NCBI RefSeq assembly: GCF_009796825.1
Contig: NZ_CP047030.1
Coordinates: forward strand, 4,090,501 to 4,154,500
Origin: Algibacter sp. L3A6
GTDB taxonomy: Bacteria > Bacteroidota > Bacteroidia > Flavobacteriales > Flavobacteriaceae
Length of the DNA: 64,000 nt
Direction of reading: 5' to 3'
The notes under the pieces are model-generated. The model worked only from the letters and a program-made list of their open reading frames with translations. It was not told the DNA's origin and searched no databases. The number at the start of each line of letters is the position of its first letter. The stretch's first letter is position 1. Positions 51,736-62,465 of this stretch are shown piece after piece. A program made the translations under genes and the position numbers.

Positions 51736-52926
51736 TCATTTTACAGAAAATCTAAATGCTGTTTTTGTTGTGTAAGTATCGTTAGGGGTTAATACCACTG
51801 ATGGGAACCCTTTTTGGTTAGGCGTATCTGGATAGTGTTGCGTTTCTAAACACAAACCTGTTCTATGTCCATATTCACCACCGTTTGGCATTGGTAAGGT
51901 GCTATCCAAAAAATTACCTGTATAAAGTTGTATGCCTGGTTCTTCTGAAAAAACTTCCATAAAACGCCCACTGCTCTGTTCATAAAGAGAAGCAACCTGT
52001 CTCATTGTGTTTTTTTCACCATTTACGATCCAGCAATGGTCATACCCCTTTCCTAAAATCAACTGCTTGTTGTCAACTTCAATGTCTTTACCTATTCCTT
52101 TTGTGGTTCTAAAATCAAACGGTGTGCCTGCTACTTTTCTAATTTCTCCGGTTGGAATTAAAGTCTCATCAACTGGTAAATACGTATCGGCATTTATTAC
52201 AAGGTCATGTTTTAAAATAGTTTTAGTAAAATCTCCAGTAAGATTAAAATACGCGTGCTGTGTTAGGTTAACTACTGTTGTTTTATCTGTTGTGGCTTTG
52301 TATAACACTTCTAAGGTATTCTCTTTTGTTAAGGTATAAACCACAGTAACACTTAAGTTACCCGGATACCCTTCTTCTCCATCTTTACTAAAATACTTTA
52401 GCCTTAATGACGGATCGTCTGCGCCTTCAATAGCTTCCGCAGTCCAAACTACACGATCAAAACCATGAATGCCCCCATGTAAATGATTAGAACCATCGTT
52501 CGTTGCTAACGTAAAGGTTTTATCATTTAATGAGAACTTCCCTTTCGCAATGCGGTTTCCAAAACGTCCTATTAACGCACCAAAAAAGGGATTATCATTT
52601 AAATAATCATCTAAATTATCAAAACCTAAAACCACATTTTCAAAATCTCTATGTTTGTTAGGTACTTTTAATGATGTTATTCTTCCGCCATAGGTAATGA
52701 CATCCAACGCAACACCATTAGTGTTTTTTAGATGATACTTTTCTATGATGGTTCCATCAGGCATTTTGCCAAATTCTGATTTTATAATCCTTAGGTTTTC
52801 TTTAGGTAAAACCTCTTGAACCTCAGTTGAATTCTCTTGTTTATTATTTTTACACTGAATATTTAACCCTATTAAAGCGCTAAGTATGACACCATAAAAA
52901 AGGCATTTAAAAATTTTCATATCCAT
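51736..52926 (-). CDS. galM: Aldose 1-epimerase, lipoprotein form
   Basis: 396 residues from the ATG at 52926 (MDMKIFKCLFYGVILSALIGLNIQC), which gives a lipoprotein signal and lies seven bases after the araA stop; the frame runs upstream to 53010 inside araA, which is not credible as a start. The enzyme interconverts alpha and beta anomers. Motifs: NHLHGGIHGFDRVVW, NLTQHAYFNL (catalytic His) and CLETQHYPDTPNQ (catalytic Glu). Here the lipid anchor puts it at the periplasmic side, near sugars released by the PUL enzymes. Confidence 0.9.
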   Translation of the reverse strand: MDMKIFKCLFYGVILSALIGLNIQCKNNKQENSTEVQEVLPKENLRIIKSEFGKMPDGTIIEKYHLKNTNGVALDVITYGGRITSLKVPNKHRDFENVVLGFDNLDDYLNDNPFFGALIGRFGNRIAKGKFSLNDKTFTLATNDGSNHLHGGIHGFDRVVWTAEAIEGADDPSLRLKYFSKDGEEGYPGNLSVTVVYTLTKENTLEVLYKATTDKTTVVNLTQHAYFNLTGDFTKTILKHDLVINADTYLPVDETLIPTGEIRKVAGTPFDFRTTKGIGKDIEVDNKQLILGKGYDHCWIVNGEKNTMRQVASLYEQSSGRFMEVFSEEPGIQLYTGNFLDSTLPMPNGGEYGHRTGLCLETQHYPDTPNQKGFPSVVLTPNDTYTTKTAFRFSVK

Positions 52927-52933
52927 TGTTTTT

Positions 52934-54433
52934 TTAGTGTTGAAGCATGTAATAAGCTTCATTAGTTTTAATCGCAGTTTTAAAGTTTCTGATGGTTGTA
53001 CCTTCATCAATTACCAAGGCTTCTATGTTAGCCATTTCAGCAAAATCTTCCAATTGCTCCACAGTAACATTTTCGCTGTAACAGGTGTGATGAGAACCTC
53101 CTCCTAAAATCCAAGCGGTACAAGCGGTTTCAAAATCTGGTAAGGGTTTATACATGATTCTTGCAACTGGCAATTGTGGCAAATCTTCTACAATCTCTTC
53201 GCCTACTGTTTTATTAATTAACAATCTAAAACGGTTTCCAAAATCCATTAAACTGGCTACAAGTGAGTCTCCAGCTTTTCCATTAAACACTAAACGCACA
53301 GGGTCTTCTTTACCTCCAATTCCTAGAGGATGTATTTCGCAAGATGGCTTATTAGCCGCTAAAACAGGATCAATCTCTAACATATGCGAACCTAGAACAC
53401 GAGGAGCGGCTGGATCTAAATGATAGGTGTAATCTTCCATAAAAGCATTCCCCCCTTGTAAACCAGAACCCATAACTTTCATAGCACGCACTAAGGCCGC
53501 TGTTTTCCAATCACCTTCTCCTGCAAACCCGTAACCTTTTTGCATTAAACGTTGCACTGCAATTCCTGGTAATTGTTTTATGCCGTGTAAATCTTCAAAT
53601 GTATCCGTAAACCCTTTAAAGTTACCATCTACAAGGAATTTTTCAAGACCCAGTTCTATTCGAGCTGCTTCAATTAACGACTGTCTATTCTTCCCGTTTT
53701 CAAGTAAAGATTCTGCCATGTTATAGGACGTCTCATATTCTTTAATAAGATGACTTATAGCATCATCAGGAATGGTATTAATAACTTCAACTAAATCTCC
53801 AACTGCATAAGTATTTACCGAAAAACCAAACTTAGTTTCGGCCTCTACTTTATCGCCATCTGTAACGGCTACAAAACGCATATTATCTCCAAAACGAGCA
53901 AATTTAGCACCTTGCCAATCATCCCAACCCGCAGCTACACGCGTCCAATCTCCAATTTGCTCTTGAACAGAATCTGTTGACCAATGCCCTACAACCACTT
54001 TTCGGTTTTTACGCAGACGACTTACCATGAATCCAAATTCCCGATCCCCATGTGCTGCTTGATTTAGATTCATAAAATCCATATCAATAGTACCCCAAGG
54101 AATGTCTCTATTAAACTGTGTATGCAAATGCAATAATGGCTTTTGAAGTGCTGTTAGCCCTCTTATCCACATTTTAGCAGGAGAAAACGTATGCATCCAT
54201 GTGATGACACCTATACAGTTTTTCTCATGATTAGCGGCCGTTAACGTTTCATAAATTTCATCTGATGACTTTACAGTTGGTTTGAATAGGATGTTAACCG
54301 GAATTAACTTAGAATCATTTAATTGATGAGCTATTTTAGTAGAGTTTTCGGCAACTTGCCTTAAAGTTTCTGGCCCGTATAAATCTTGACTTCCTGTTAT
54401 AAACCAAACTTCTTTTTTAGAAATATCTATCAT
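52934..54433 (-). CDS. araA: L-arabinose isomerase
   Basis: 499 residues, the usual length. Converts L-arabinose to L-ribulose with Mn. The entry VWFITGSQDLYGPETLRQVAEN, the YGFAGEGDWKTAALVRAMKVMG segment with catalytic Glu, EDYTYHLDP with the second Glu, GSHMLEIDP and GGGSHHTCYSE with the metal-binding histidines are all present. Upstream is araD (18 bases) and then araB, so the order is araB-araD-araA-galM. No regulator AraR is seen in the window. Confidence 0.96.
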   Translation of the reverse strand: MIDISKKEVWFITGSQDLYGPETLRQVAENSTKIAHQLNDSKLIPVNILFKPTVKSSDEIYETLTAANHEKNCIGVITWMHTFSPAKMWIRGLTALQKPLLHLHTQFNRDIPWGTIDMDFMNLNQAAHGDREFGFMVSRLRKNRKVVVGHWSTDSVQEQIGDWTRVAAGWDDWQGAKFARFGDNMRFVAVTDGDKVEAETKFGFSVNTYAVGDLVEVINTIPDDAISHLIKEYETSYNMAESLLENGKNRQSLIEAARIELGLEKFLVDGNFKGFTDTFEDLHGIKQLPGIAVQRLMQKGYGFAGEGDWKTAALVRAMKVMGSGLQGGNAFMEDYTYHLDPAAPRVLGSHMLEIDPVLAANKPSCEIHPLGIGGKEDPVRLVFNGKAGDSLVASLMDFGNRFRLLINKTVGEEIVEDLPQLPVARIMYKPLPDFETACTAWILGGGSHHTCYSENVTVEQLEDFAEMANIEALVIDEGTTIRNFKTAIKTNEAYYMLQH

Positions 54434-54451
54434 TTTTAAATACTTTCTTTA

Positions 54452-55153
54452 TTAATTTTGACCATAGTAAGCACTTGAGCCATGCTTACGATCATAATGT
54501 TTTTTTATTAGTGAATCTTTTAATCTTGTAGCTTTAGTATTTATCTGTTTAGTTAAATAAGCCATTTCTGCAATAACCTCTAAAACCTTACTGTTATATA
54601 CGGCTTTAGCTGCATTGTTGCCCCAAGCAAAAGGGCCGTGATTACCTATGAGTATCATTTCTACTTCTCTGTGAGACAGTTGTTTTTCTTTAAAACAATC
54701 TATGATTTGAATACCGGTATTGTGTTCATAATTACCATCAATAAGGTCGTCACGCATTGGTGGCGCACAGGGAATATCTGCCGTTAAATGATCGGCATGC
54801 GTGGTACCAAAAATGGGAATATCTAATTGAGATTGTGCCCAAGCGACTGAATAAGTAGCGTGTGTATGAGCTATACCACCTATATCCTTCCATTTTTTAT
54901 ACAGATAAGCATGTGTTTTTGTGTCTGACGAAGGACGCATACTCCCTTCTATAATATTATTATCAAAATCGACAATAACGATATCTTGAGGTTTTAAAAC
55001 CTCATAAGCAACGCCGCTTGGTTTGATGGCAAATACATTATTTTTCCTATCTACTGCACTTACATTTCCAAAAGTATAAAAGACCAAATTCAATGCATTT
55101 AATTGCATATTAGCCTCATAACATTCTTGCTTTAATTCTTTATAAATACTCAT
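54452..55153 (-). CDS. araD: L-ribulose-5-phosphate 4-epimerase
   Basis: 233 residues. Epimerises L-ribulose-5-phosphate to D-xylulose-5-phosphate, the exit to the pentose phosphate pathway. Aldolase class II fold: GNVSAVDR, IKPSGVAYE, PSSDTKTHAYLYK with the catalytic Ser/Asp, GIAHTHATYSVAWAQ with zinc-binding His residues, and GNHGPFAWG. Starts two bases after the araB stop codon and precedes araA. Intact and full length. Confidence 0.95.
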   Translation of the reverse strand: MSIYKELKQECYEANMQLNALNLVFYTFGNVSAVDRKNNVFAIKPSGVAYEVLKPQDIVIVDFDNNIIEGSMRPSSDTKTHAYLYKKWKDIGGIAHTHATYSVAWAQSQLDIPIFGTTHADHLTADIPCAPPMRDDLIDGNYEHNTGIQIIDCFKEKQLSHREVEMILIGNHGPFAWGNNAAKAVYNSKVLEVIAEMAYLTKQINTKATRLKDSLIKKHYDRKHGSSAYYGQN

Positions 55154-55155
55154 AA

Positions 55156-56829
55156 TTATATCAATTTCATCATGTAATTTTCCATTGAAATTGCCAACTC
55201 GCTGTACTTTTCATAGACCATTTGATATTGATCAACATTTGTGGGTATTGGCTCATATACTTTTTCGTAGGCACTTCCCATAGCCGTCATTGCCTCAAAA
55301 GTATCTTGGTATGTTTTTGCCGCTACCGCTCCAAATATTGCAGCTCCTAAAGCACAAGCTTGCTCGGACTTTACCACTTTTATTGGCATGTTTAAAACAT
55401 CAGACATCATTTGCATAATAAACGGTGATTTTTGGGAGATGCCCCCAATAGCAATAACCCCTTTAATCGGGATACCTTCGTTTATAAATCGGTCCGCAAT
55501 TTTCTTTGCGCCAAAACAAGACGCTTCAACTAATGCTCTAAAAACTTTAGGGGATGTACTTCCTAGGTTTATTCCTGAAATCACACCTTTTAAATTTTGA
55601 TTAGCATCTGGAGTTCTTCTGCCGTTCATCCAATCTAAAGCTAGTTCTCCTGAAGCACCTATTGTTTCTTTTGAAGCTCCTTCGCTTAATTTTGGAATTA
55701 AATTTTCTAAAGCTTCATCTATTAGTTTTTCTTTGGTAACCCTATCCAAAATAAAAGATGAAGCAATCAATTCTTCAATTGGCCATTTTAATAAGTTCTT
55801 GTACCAGGCATAAATATCACCAAAAGCGGATTGACCAGCTTCCAAACCTAACATCCCGGGAATTACAGAACCATTTACCTGCCCACAAATTCCCTTAACT
55901 AAATGCTCCTCTTTTCTTTTTGGTGTAACCAAAATATCACAAGTAGAAGTCCCCATGACTTTGGTTAAATAATAGGGTTCAATTTTAGCGCCTACAGCTC
56001 CCATATGACAATCAAAGGCTCCGACGGCAACCTCAACCGTAATTGGCAAACCTAATCTTTGGCTCCATGCTTTAGAAATAGTTCCTACTGAAACATCTGA
56101 AGTGTAAGTCTCTTTATATAATCTATTTGTTAAGCCATCTAAAATAGGATCTAGTTCAACAAAAAAGTCGTTTGGAGGTAATCCACCAAAGGATTCGTGC
56201 CATAAAGCTTTATGGCCCGCAGCACAGCGACTGCGTTTCAGTTTAGAAACATCTGTTCCTCCAGTTAATAAAAAAGGAATCCAATCGCAATGCTCAACCC
56301 AAGAATAGGCTGCTTCTAATACCTTTTTATCTGTTCTAGAAACATGTAATATTTTAGACCAAAACCATTCTGATGAATAAATACCACCTTCATATTTTGA
56401 GTAGTCAATAGCCCATTTACTGCACAATTCATTTATTTCATCAGCTTCTTTAATTCCTGTATGGTCTTTCCAAAGCACAAACATGGCATTTGGATTTTCT
56501 TCAAATCCATTCAATAAAGCTAAAGGTCTCCCCGTTTTATCAACAGCTACAGGCGTAGAACCTGTTGTATCAACACCTATTCCTACAATGTTTTTTATAA
56601 TATTTTCATCCACTTGAGAAACAATCGAATCAATAGTATTCTCAATCCCTCCAATATAATCCAAAGGGTGCTGTCTGAATTTATTCTTAGACGGATCACA
56701 ATATTTACCTTCTTTCCATCGTGCATAATAATGAACGGCTGTTGCCAAATCTTCGCCAGTACTCGTATTTACTAACAATGCACGAACTGAATCAGAACCA
56801 AAATCCATTCCTATAGTATATTTCATCAA
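55156..56829 (-). CDS. araB: Ribulokinase
   Basis: 557 residues of the FGGY carbohydrate kinase family: MDFGSDSVRALLVN (phosphate loop 1), GVGIDTTGSTPVAVD, and VGAFDCHMGAVGAK; the C-terminal ATP site has AIGGISQKSPFIMQMMSDVLNMPI and EQACALGAAIFGAV. Phosphorylates L-ribulose. First gene of the ara group after the GH78 enzyme, from which it is separated by 14 bases, so the enzymes and the catabolic genes probably share a transcript. Confidence 0.94.
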   Translation of the reverse strand: MMKYTIGMDFGSDSVRALLVNTSTGEDLATAVHYYARWKEGKYCDPSKNKFRQHPLDYIGGIENTIDSIVSQVDENIIKNIVGIGVDTTGSTPVAVDKTGRPLALLNGFEENPNAMFVLWKDHTGIKEADEINELCSKWAIDYSKYEGGIYSSEWFWSKILHVSRTDKKVLEAAYSWVEHCDWIPFLLTGGTDVSKLKRSRCAAGHKALWHESFGGLPPNDFFVELDPILDGLTNRLYKETYTSDVSVGTISKAWSQRLGLPITVEVAVGAFDCHMGAVGAKIEPYYLTKVMGTSTCDILVTPKRKEEHLVKGICGQVNGSVIPGMLGLEAGQSAFGDIYAWYKNLLKWPIEELIASSFILDRVTKEKLIDEALENLIPKLSEGASKETIGASGELALDWMNGRRTPDANQNLKGVISGINLGSTSPKVFRALVEASCFGAKKIADRFINEGIPIKGVIAIGGISQKSPFIMQMMSDVLNMPIKVVKSEQACALGAAIFGAVAAKTYQDTFEAMTAMGSAYEKVYEPIPTNVDQYQMVYEKYSELAISMENYMMKLI

Positions 56830-56843
56830 CTACTTTTAATTAA

Positions 56844-59585
56844 TTATAAATACTTCATTTCAATAATATAATTTCCTGAACTAAACGAACCTATATTTGT
56901 AAATTGAGAGGACAAATCTAGATTGTTTAATGCTTCCCCATTTATAGTAATAGAAACTTCTTTTCCATAGTTAGGAACATATACATCCCCTGTAGAATTC
57001 TTCGGAATCTGAATTTCCCATGAAAAGATTCCTGCTTTATTTTTCCAATCACTTTTAATAACACCATACCTAGACTCATACGATGCTTGAGCGTGTTCCA
57101 TTTGTTGTGTTAAATAAGGTTTGAAAACCACCTTTTTAAATCCAGGCTCATTTTCATCTGGATTAATTCCTGCTATACCCGAATAAAACCATGAGTCAAA
57201 TCCACCTTGCATAGGATGACTATGACTCCTTAACATCAATTTATCATATTCTTCAGGATTCGTGTTAACGGGTAAAATTTCCCATAATGTAGTAGCATCA
57301 TAATGCGCCCACATCGCTTCAAAACTATGATTCCCTTTTTTAGTAAGTAGTTGGTAAGCCTTATCCTCGTAACCATTTTCACTTAATGCTTGAAAAACTC
57401 TAGAAACACCGAAAATTCCTGTACTTAAAAACCTATTGTGATTTGCGTTACTATCTTCCACTATAGCTTTTGCTACTTTCGTTTTATACGCTTCCGGTGT
57501 AATTCCTATTTCTAACGACATACTATTAGCGGTTTGGCTGCCATAAGTTCCTCTTTGTTTATCTAAAAAAGCATTATTAAAACTAGCTTTTAGTTGATTT
57601 TCTAATAGCTCATACTTTTTTTCATCGTCTTTATAACCAAGTACTTTTGCTGTTTTTGTTAAAATAGAAACATCTAAAATGTGATAAGCCGTAGAACTCA
57701 CTGGTACCGGACACTCAATACTAGCGTTTCCATCTGGCGGGCACCAATCTCCTAAACCATGAACTATTACACCGTTTTCTTTTTTAGAACCTACATAATC
57801 AACCCAAGTAGTCATATCCTTATAAAACGCTTCTAAAATACTTTTATCGCCGTAATACATATAAATATACCATGGCAACTGCACTACAGCAGTTCCCCAG
57901 TCTGGAGAAGCTGTGCCACTAGTACGTCTTCCAGGAGCAATCATAGTTGTTATGCCTTTGGGCTTTGTAATAATACTGCGGTCGTGAAAGTTTCTTCCAA
58001 AATAAAGTTCTTTTTTTTCATTTCTCCCAGAAGACCGTATATCGTAAACGTATTTAGTCAAAAACTGATGCGCGTCTAAATTATGAATTAACGTTTTGGC
58101 AACAGCATGTGAATCTCCTGTCCATCCACATTTTTCACGATGCGGACAATCCGTTGGAATGCCCTGCATATTGCCTTTTAGAGTCCAAAGTGTTAAATCA
58201 TGTAATTTATTAATGTTAGGTTCTGATGAATTGAAACTTCCTGTTTTTTCCATAGCAGAATACACGATCATCCCTGTTAATAAATCCTTAGATGGTTTAC
58301 TAGTTAATCCTGACACTTCTGCATATCTAAAACCATGATAAGTAAAGCGTGGCTCCCAGATTTCACCCCCTTCTCCCTTACAAATATATTTTTCGGTTTG
58401 TATATTTTTAGTAGCCTTAATCCCTGTTGACCTAAAATCTAATTCGCCATCCTTCCCCATTTCTTCAGAAAAACGAATTGTGATTTCCTGTCCTTTTTCA
58501 CCTTCAACTTGCAGTTTGACCCATCCTGTAATATTTTGTCCAAAATCATAAATATAATTTCCATGCCTAGCTGACGCTATTTTTACTGGCATGATACTAT
58601 CCATAACTTGTATAGGTTCTGCAAACTGCTCTAATACTTTATTAGGATGTTTTTCTGCTAGCGTTGCATTTTGCCATTGGGCATTATTTTCAAGACTTGA
58701 TGACCAATTGGCAACTTCCTTTCGGGCATCATAATACTCGCCTGTATAAATATTAGTATATGTAATTGGCCCTGCCGTCCATTGCCAAGACGTATCCGTA
58801 CTTATAGTTTTCTTGCGTCCATCTTTATAAGTTATTTGTAACTGCCCCATAACAATAGGTTGACCATAAATCATGGATTTGCCCCAAACCACATTTTGAT
58901 TATACCAACCATTACCAAGCATAACACCTAATACGTTCTCAGTTTTTAATTGTTCCATAGGAATATCGTAAGCTGTATAAAACATATAATCGTTAAAATT
59001 TGTTTGAGCGGGATCTAATACATTTTCACCTATTCTTTCCCCATTAATATAAGCTTCATAAAAACTAGGTGCCGCGATATAAAAACGTACAAAAGCGATT
59101 TTTTCAGTGTCCTTAATACTGAAGTTTTTTCTAAATAAAGGCAAAGGGTCTTCAGGTTTATAACTATAAGTAATCCATTTACCCGACCAATCTTCTGGAT
59201 ATTTTAATGGCGCTATTAGTTTTTTTGGGGTACTCCATTTTGATTCATTATTGTTTTCGTCCCATACCTTAACCTTAGAATAATAAACCTGTCCTCCTTT
59301 TAAAGCTTCGCCTAAGTAAGGAATAAAAGATTGTAATTTACTCTCTACTCTACCTGAGTCCCAAATAATATTACTCTTATTACAATCATTTTTATTACCC
59401 GCGTAAACCCTAATTTTATAGGCTGTTTGCTCCTTGATTTCTTCAGTTTCAATTTTCCAACTAAAAGTGATAGCATTATTAGCAAGTGTGCTTAATTCTG
59501 AATTATGAGCAATTCTATATTCAACCGTTTTTTGACAGCTAAAAAGGATTAAAAACATAAATAAAACAAAAGCGTGTCTCTTCAT
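56844..59585 (-). CDS. Alpha-L-rhamnosidase, GH78 (lipoprotein)
   Basis: 913 residues. Lipoprotein signal (FVLFMFLILFSC). N-terminal fibronectin-like and beta-jellyroll domains (about 30-420), including FRKNFSIKDTEKIAFVRFYIAAPSFYEAYINGERIGENVLDPAQTNF, then an (alpha/alpha)6 barrel with GIPTDCPHREKCGWTGDSHAVAKT (the general acid Glu in HREKCGW) and MWAHYDATTLWEILP, and a C-terminal beta domain. Removes terminal alpha-L-rhamnose. It lies between the two other GH genes; the paralogue 59700-62465 differs clearly, so the two may have different linkages or charged substrates. Confidence 0.9.
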   Translation of the reverse strand: MKRHAFVLFMFLILFSCQKTVEYRIAHNSELSTLANNAITFSWKIETEEIKEQTAYKIRVYAGNKNDCNKSNIIWDSGRVESKLQSFIPYLGEALKGGQVYYSKVKVWDENNNESKWSTPKKLIAPLKYPEDWSGKWITYSYKPEDPLPLFRKNFSIKDTEKIAFVRFYIAAPSFYEAYINGERIGENVLDPAQTNFNDYMFYTAYDIPMEQLKTENVLGVMLGNGWYNQNVVWGKSMIYGQPIVMGQLQITYKDGRKKTISTDTSWQWTAGPITYTNIYTGEYYDARKEVANWSSSLENNAQWQNATLAEKHPNKVLEQFAEPIQVMDSIMPVKIASARHGNYIYDFGQNITGWVKLQVEGEKGQEITIRFSEEMGKDGELDFRSTGIKATKNIQTEKYICKGEGGEIWEPRFTYHGFRYAEVSGLTSKPSKDLLTGMIVYSAMEKTGSFNSSEPNINKLHDLTLWTLKGNMQGIPTDCPHREKCGWTGDSHAVAKTLIHNLDAHQFLTKYVYDIRSSGRNEKKELYFGRNFHDRSIITKPKGITTMIAPGRRTSGTASPDWGTAVVQLPWYIYMYYGDKSILEAFYKDMTTWVDYVGSKKENGVIVHGLGDWCPPDGNASIECPVPVSSTAYHILDVSILTKTAKVLGYKDDEKKYELLENQLKASFNNAFLDKQRGTYGSQTANSMSLEIGITPEAYKTKVAKAIVEDSNANHNRFLSTGIFGVSRVFQALSENGYEDKAYQLLTKKGNHSFEAMWAHYDATTLWEILPVNTNPEEYDKLMLRSHSHPMQGGFDSWFYSGIAGINPDENEPGFKKVVFKPYLTQQMEHAQASYESRYGVIKSDWKNKAGIFSWEIQIPKNSTGDVYVPNYGKEVSITINGEALNNLDLSSQFTNIGSFSSGNYIIEMKYL

Positions 59586-59699
59586 TATTCTAGTAATTTT
59601 AATATTATCTTATAAAGGTTATTATTATTTTTTAAACATGTATCCTGTATTATCCTTGGCAACCTTAACTAATATATAGTAGTTGCCAAGTTATACCTA

Positions 59700-62465
59700 T
59701 TACTGCATTTTAGTACTGAAAACATAATTCCCAGATCCAATTTCAAGAACTGTTTCTTTACTATTAGATTTTAATATTTTAATTTCAGACAACTTTGAAA
59801 TTGCTTTATTTCCTTCTTTAATATTGAACACATTTGAAGTTGGAATATAGACTTTAGCTCTAGTATTTACAGGAATTTCAATATTCATTATTAACTTATT
59901 TCCTTTCCAGTTCCAAGCTGATGATATATGGCCATTTATACTTTTATAACTTCCATTTATAAAATCCATCTCTTTGCTTATTGCTGGTTTTATAATGATG
60001 TTTCTATAACCAGAATCTTCTGTATCGATACCAGCAGCATGTAAAAACATCCACTCTGCTACCGAGCCGAAAGCGTAGTGGCTAAAAGAATTCATTTTTC
60101 CGTTTAAGTCTGAATTCTCCGCATCATCTTTGGTATAGCTATTCCAGCGTTCCCATATAGATGTACTGCCATTTTCTACGGAATACCCCCAACTAGGATA
60201 TTCGGTTTGTTTAAATAATTTGTAAGCCAGATCATCGTAACCATATTGTGATAAAACAAGCATCACATGTTTTGTCCCCAAGAAACCTGTAGAAAACTTA
60301 AATCCATTTTTCTTTATTTTCTCAGCAAGTCTATCAGCTCCTTTTTGAGCTAGCTCTTCCGGGAATAAATCAAAATATAATGCAAATGCATAGGTAGTTT
60401 GTGTATCTTCTGAAGTATAACCCGTATCTAAAATGTACTTTTTAACAAATGCTTTTTTGATATTTTCGAAAAGTGTTTTATACTTTGCAGCATCCTCCTT
60501 TTTACCTAGAGCTTCTGCCATTTCAGCCAATAATTTAGCATCAAAACCATAGAATGAAGCACCAACATAACCATGGCTAGTGGTTTCGTTTACAGACAGC
60601 CAGTCTCCCCAATTGTTTCCTCCTCCTGGGCGAATAAAATCGGTACTTGCGTCAGCTTGAAATTCCATAAATTTCTCCATACCTTCATACATATATTCTA
60701 AAACACGGGTATCATTATATACTTTATACATATTGTATGGAATGATAACACCTGCATCCATCCAAGCCGGAGAATATTGAGCTGGTCGCGAATACGGAAA
60801 CGGTGCAAAATTAGGATATGCTCCATACCAACGTTGAGCATCATCAAGGTCTACTAAAAACTTGGTCATAAATGGAGCTACATCTGCATTATAAGTGGCA
60901 GAGCGCATATAAGTTTGTGCATCGCCTAACCAACCTAAACGTTCATCTCTTTGTGGACAGTCTGTAGGAATGTCAAAAAAGTTAGCACTTTGTGTGGTTT
61001 TTATGTTTTCATAAAGTTGGTTGTTCATCGCATTTGACGCACTGAAGGTACTTGCCTCATTCACTGTAGAACTTAGCACGATACCCGTTATGGCATCAAG
61101 ATCTGGTTTCCCAGGAAAACCGGTTACCTCAACATATTGAAAACCGTGATAAGTGAATTTTGGTTGCCACACTTCAACACCATCACCCTTTAAAATATAA
61201 GTATCGGTTGCTCTTGCTAGTCTCAAGTTTCCAGTTTGAATGTTACCATCTCTTTTTAAAATCTCCCCAAAACGCAACTGAATTTTAGTGCCTTTTGGTC
61301 CTTGAACTTTTAACTCGGCAATACCCGCTATATTCTTCCCCATATCAAAAACATAAGTTCCAGGTTCTGGTTCTGTGATTTTTAGCGGACGAATACGTTC
61401 GGTGTTTTTCACTAAACCACCAGGATGCACTTGTAATTCTCCATTAGGATAAGTGTATACTTTTGGCTTTTTCCAAGATACATCATTATAGCCTGGAGCA
61501 TCCCAACCTGTATTTTCCATAGTTGCATCATAAACTTCTCCCATTAAAATATCGGCCTCACGAATGGCGCCTTGGCTAGATTTCCAAGATCTATCGGTAG
61601 CAATAATTTCAGTAGTACCATCTTGATATTCCAAATGTATTTGTCCCATAAATGATGGATTTACGCCATAATATTCGCGTACTTTATCTAAGCGAACTAA
61701 TAGCCCATAGCCTATATATCCGGCATACCATCCGTCTGCAATAACAGCACCAATAACATTTTCGCCTTGGTTTATACTTTCGGTGATATCATACGTTTGG
61801 TAATATAAACGCTTGTTATAATCTGTCCACCCAGGTGCAAAATAATCATCTCCAACTTTACTGCCATTTAATCTCAATTCATACAACCCTAATGCCGTTG
61901 TATAAACCGTGGCTTTTTTTACCTTTTTTGCAGGTGTGAATGATTTACGGAGGTATCTAGCTGGTGGCAAGTATAAACTATTGTATTTATCTGTTTTATC
62001 ATAGCCAACATCGTGACTAATAAAAAGCCCTTTCCAATTTGAAAACTTTAATAACCCCATAGACCAATGTGCTGTTTGGCTCCAGTTAGATTCCGCACTA
62101 GATTCGTCCCAAACCTTTACTTTCCAAAAATAAGTTCTATTTGAAGTAAGCGAAATACCGTTATATACAATTTGATTGGTATTATTAGAGGCCGTCTTTC
62201 CACTATCCCAAACATCTCCTTCATTTTTATCTAATGCTTTTTGCGAGGATGACACTAATATTCTATATGATGTTTGCGCTCTACCTCTTCCTTCGCCTGA
62301 TAAAACCCAACTAAATCTAGGTTTCAAAACATCAATGCCTTTTGGGTTAACATGATACTCCAACCTAAGCTCTTTAGCTGTAATCGCCCTGCTGTTAACG
62401 CCTTGAGAGAACAGTAAACTAGAAGATAAAAGTGTAATAAATAAAGTTAAAAATTTAATTTTCAT
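59700..62465 (-). CDS. Alpha-L-rhamnosidase, GH78 (exported)
   Basis: 921 residues with a signal peptide (MKIKFLTLFITLLSSSLLFSQ). Fibronectin-like front (LRLEYHVNPKGIDVLKPRFSW), jellyroll domain with YLRKSFTPAKKVKKATVYTTALGLYELRLNG, then the catalytic barrel: FDIPTDCPQRDERLGWLGDAQTYM (acid Glu in RDERLGW) and YSVENGSTSIWERWNSY, and a C-terminal beta domain. Soluble in the periplasm, unlike its paralogue. It is upstream of the lipoprotein GH78 by 114 bases, and has its own 280-base leader containing an AGTGTCCTGTAA motif. Confidence 0.92.
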   Translation of the reverse strand: MKIKFLTLFITLLSSSLLFSQGVNSRAITAKELRLEYHVNPKGIDVLKPRFSWVLSGEGRGRAQTSYRILVSSSQKALDKNEGDVWDSGKTASNNTNQIVYNGISLTSNRTYFWKVKVWDESSAESNWSQTAHWSMGLLKFSNWKGLFISHDVGYDKTDKYNSLYLPPARYLRKSFTPAKKVKKATVYTTALGLYELRLNGSKVGDDYFAPGWTDYNKRLYYQTYDITESINQGENVIGAVIADGWYAGYIGYGLLVRLDKVREYYGVNPSFMGQIHLEYQDGTTEIIATDRSWKSSQGAIREADILMGEVYDATMENTGWDAPGYNDVSWKKPKVYTYPNGELQVHPGGLVKNTERIRPLKITEPEPGTYVFDMGKNIAGIAELKVQGPKGTKIQLRFGEILKRDGNIQTGNLRLARATDTYILKGDGVEVWQPKFTYHGFQYVEVTGFPGKPDLDAITGIVLSSTVNEASTFSASNAMNNQLYENIKTTQSANFFDIPTDCPQRDERLGWLGDAQTYMRSATYNADVAPFMTKFLVDLDDAQRWYGAYPNFAPFPYSRPAQYSPAWMDAGVIIPYNMYKVYNDTRVLEYMYEGMEKFMEFQADASTDFIRPGGGNNWGDWLSVNETTSHGYVGASFYGFDAKLLAEMAEALGKKEDAAKYKTLFENIKKAFVKKYILDTGYTSEDTQTTYAFALYFDLFPEELAQKGADRLAEKIKKNGFKFSTGFLGTKHVMLVLSQYGYDDLAYKLFKQTEYPSWGYSVENGSTSIWERWNSYTKDDAENSDLNGKMNSFSHYAFGSVAEWMFLHAAGIDTEDSGYRNIIIKPAISKEMDFINGSYKSINGHISSAWNWKGNKLIMNIEIPVNTRAKVYIPTSNVFNIKEGNKAISKLSEIKILKSNSKETVLEIGSGNYVFSTKMQ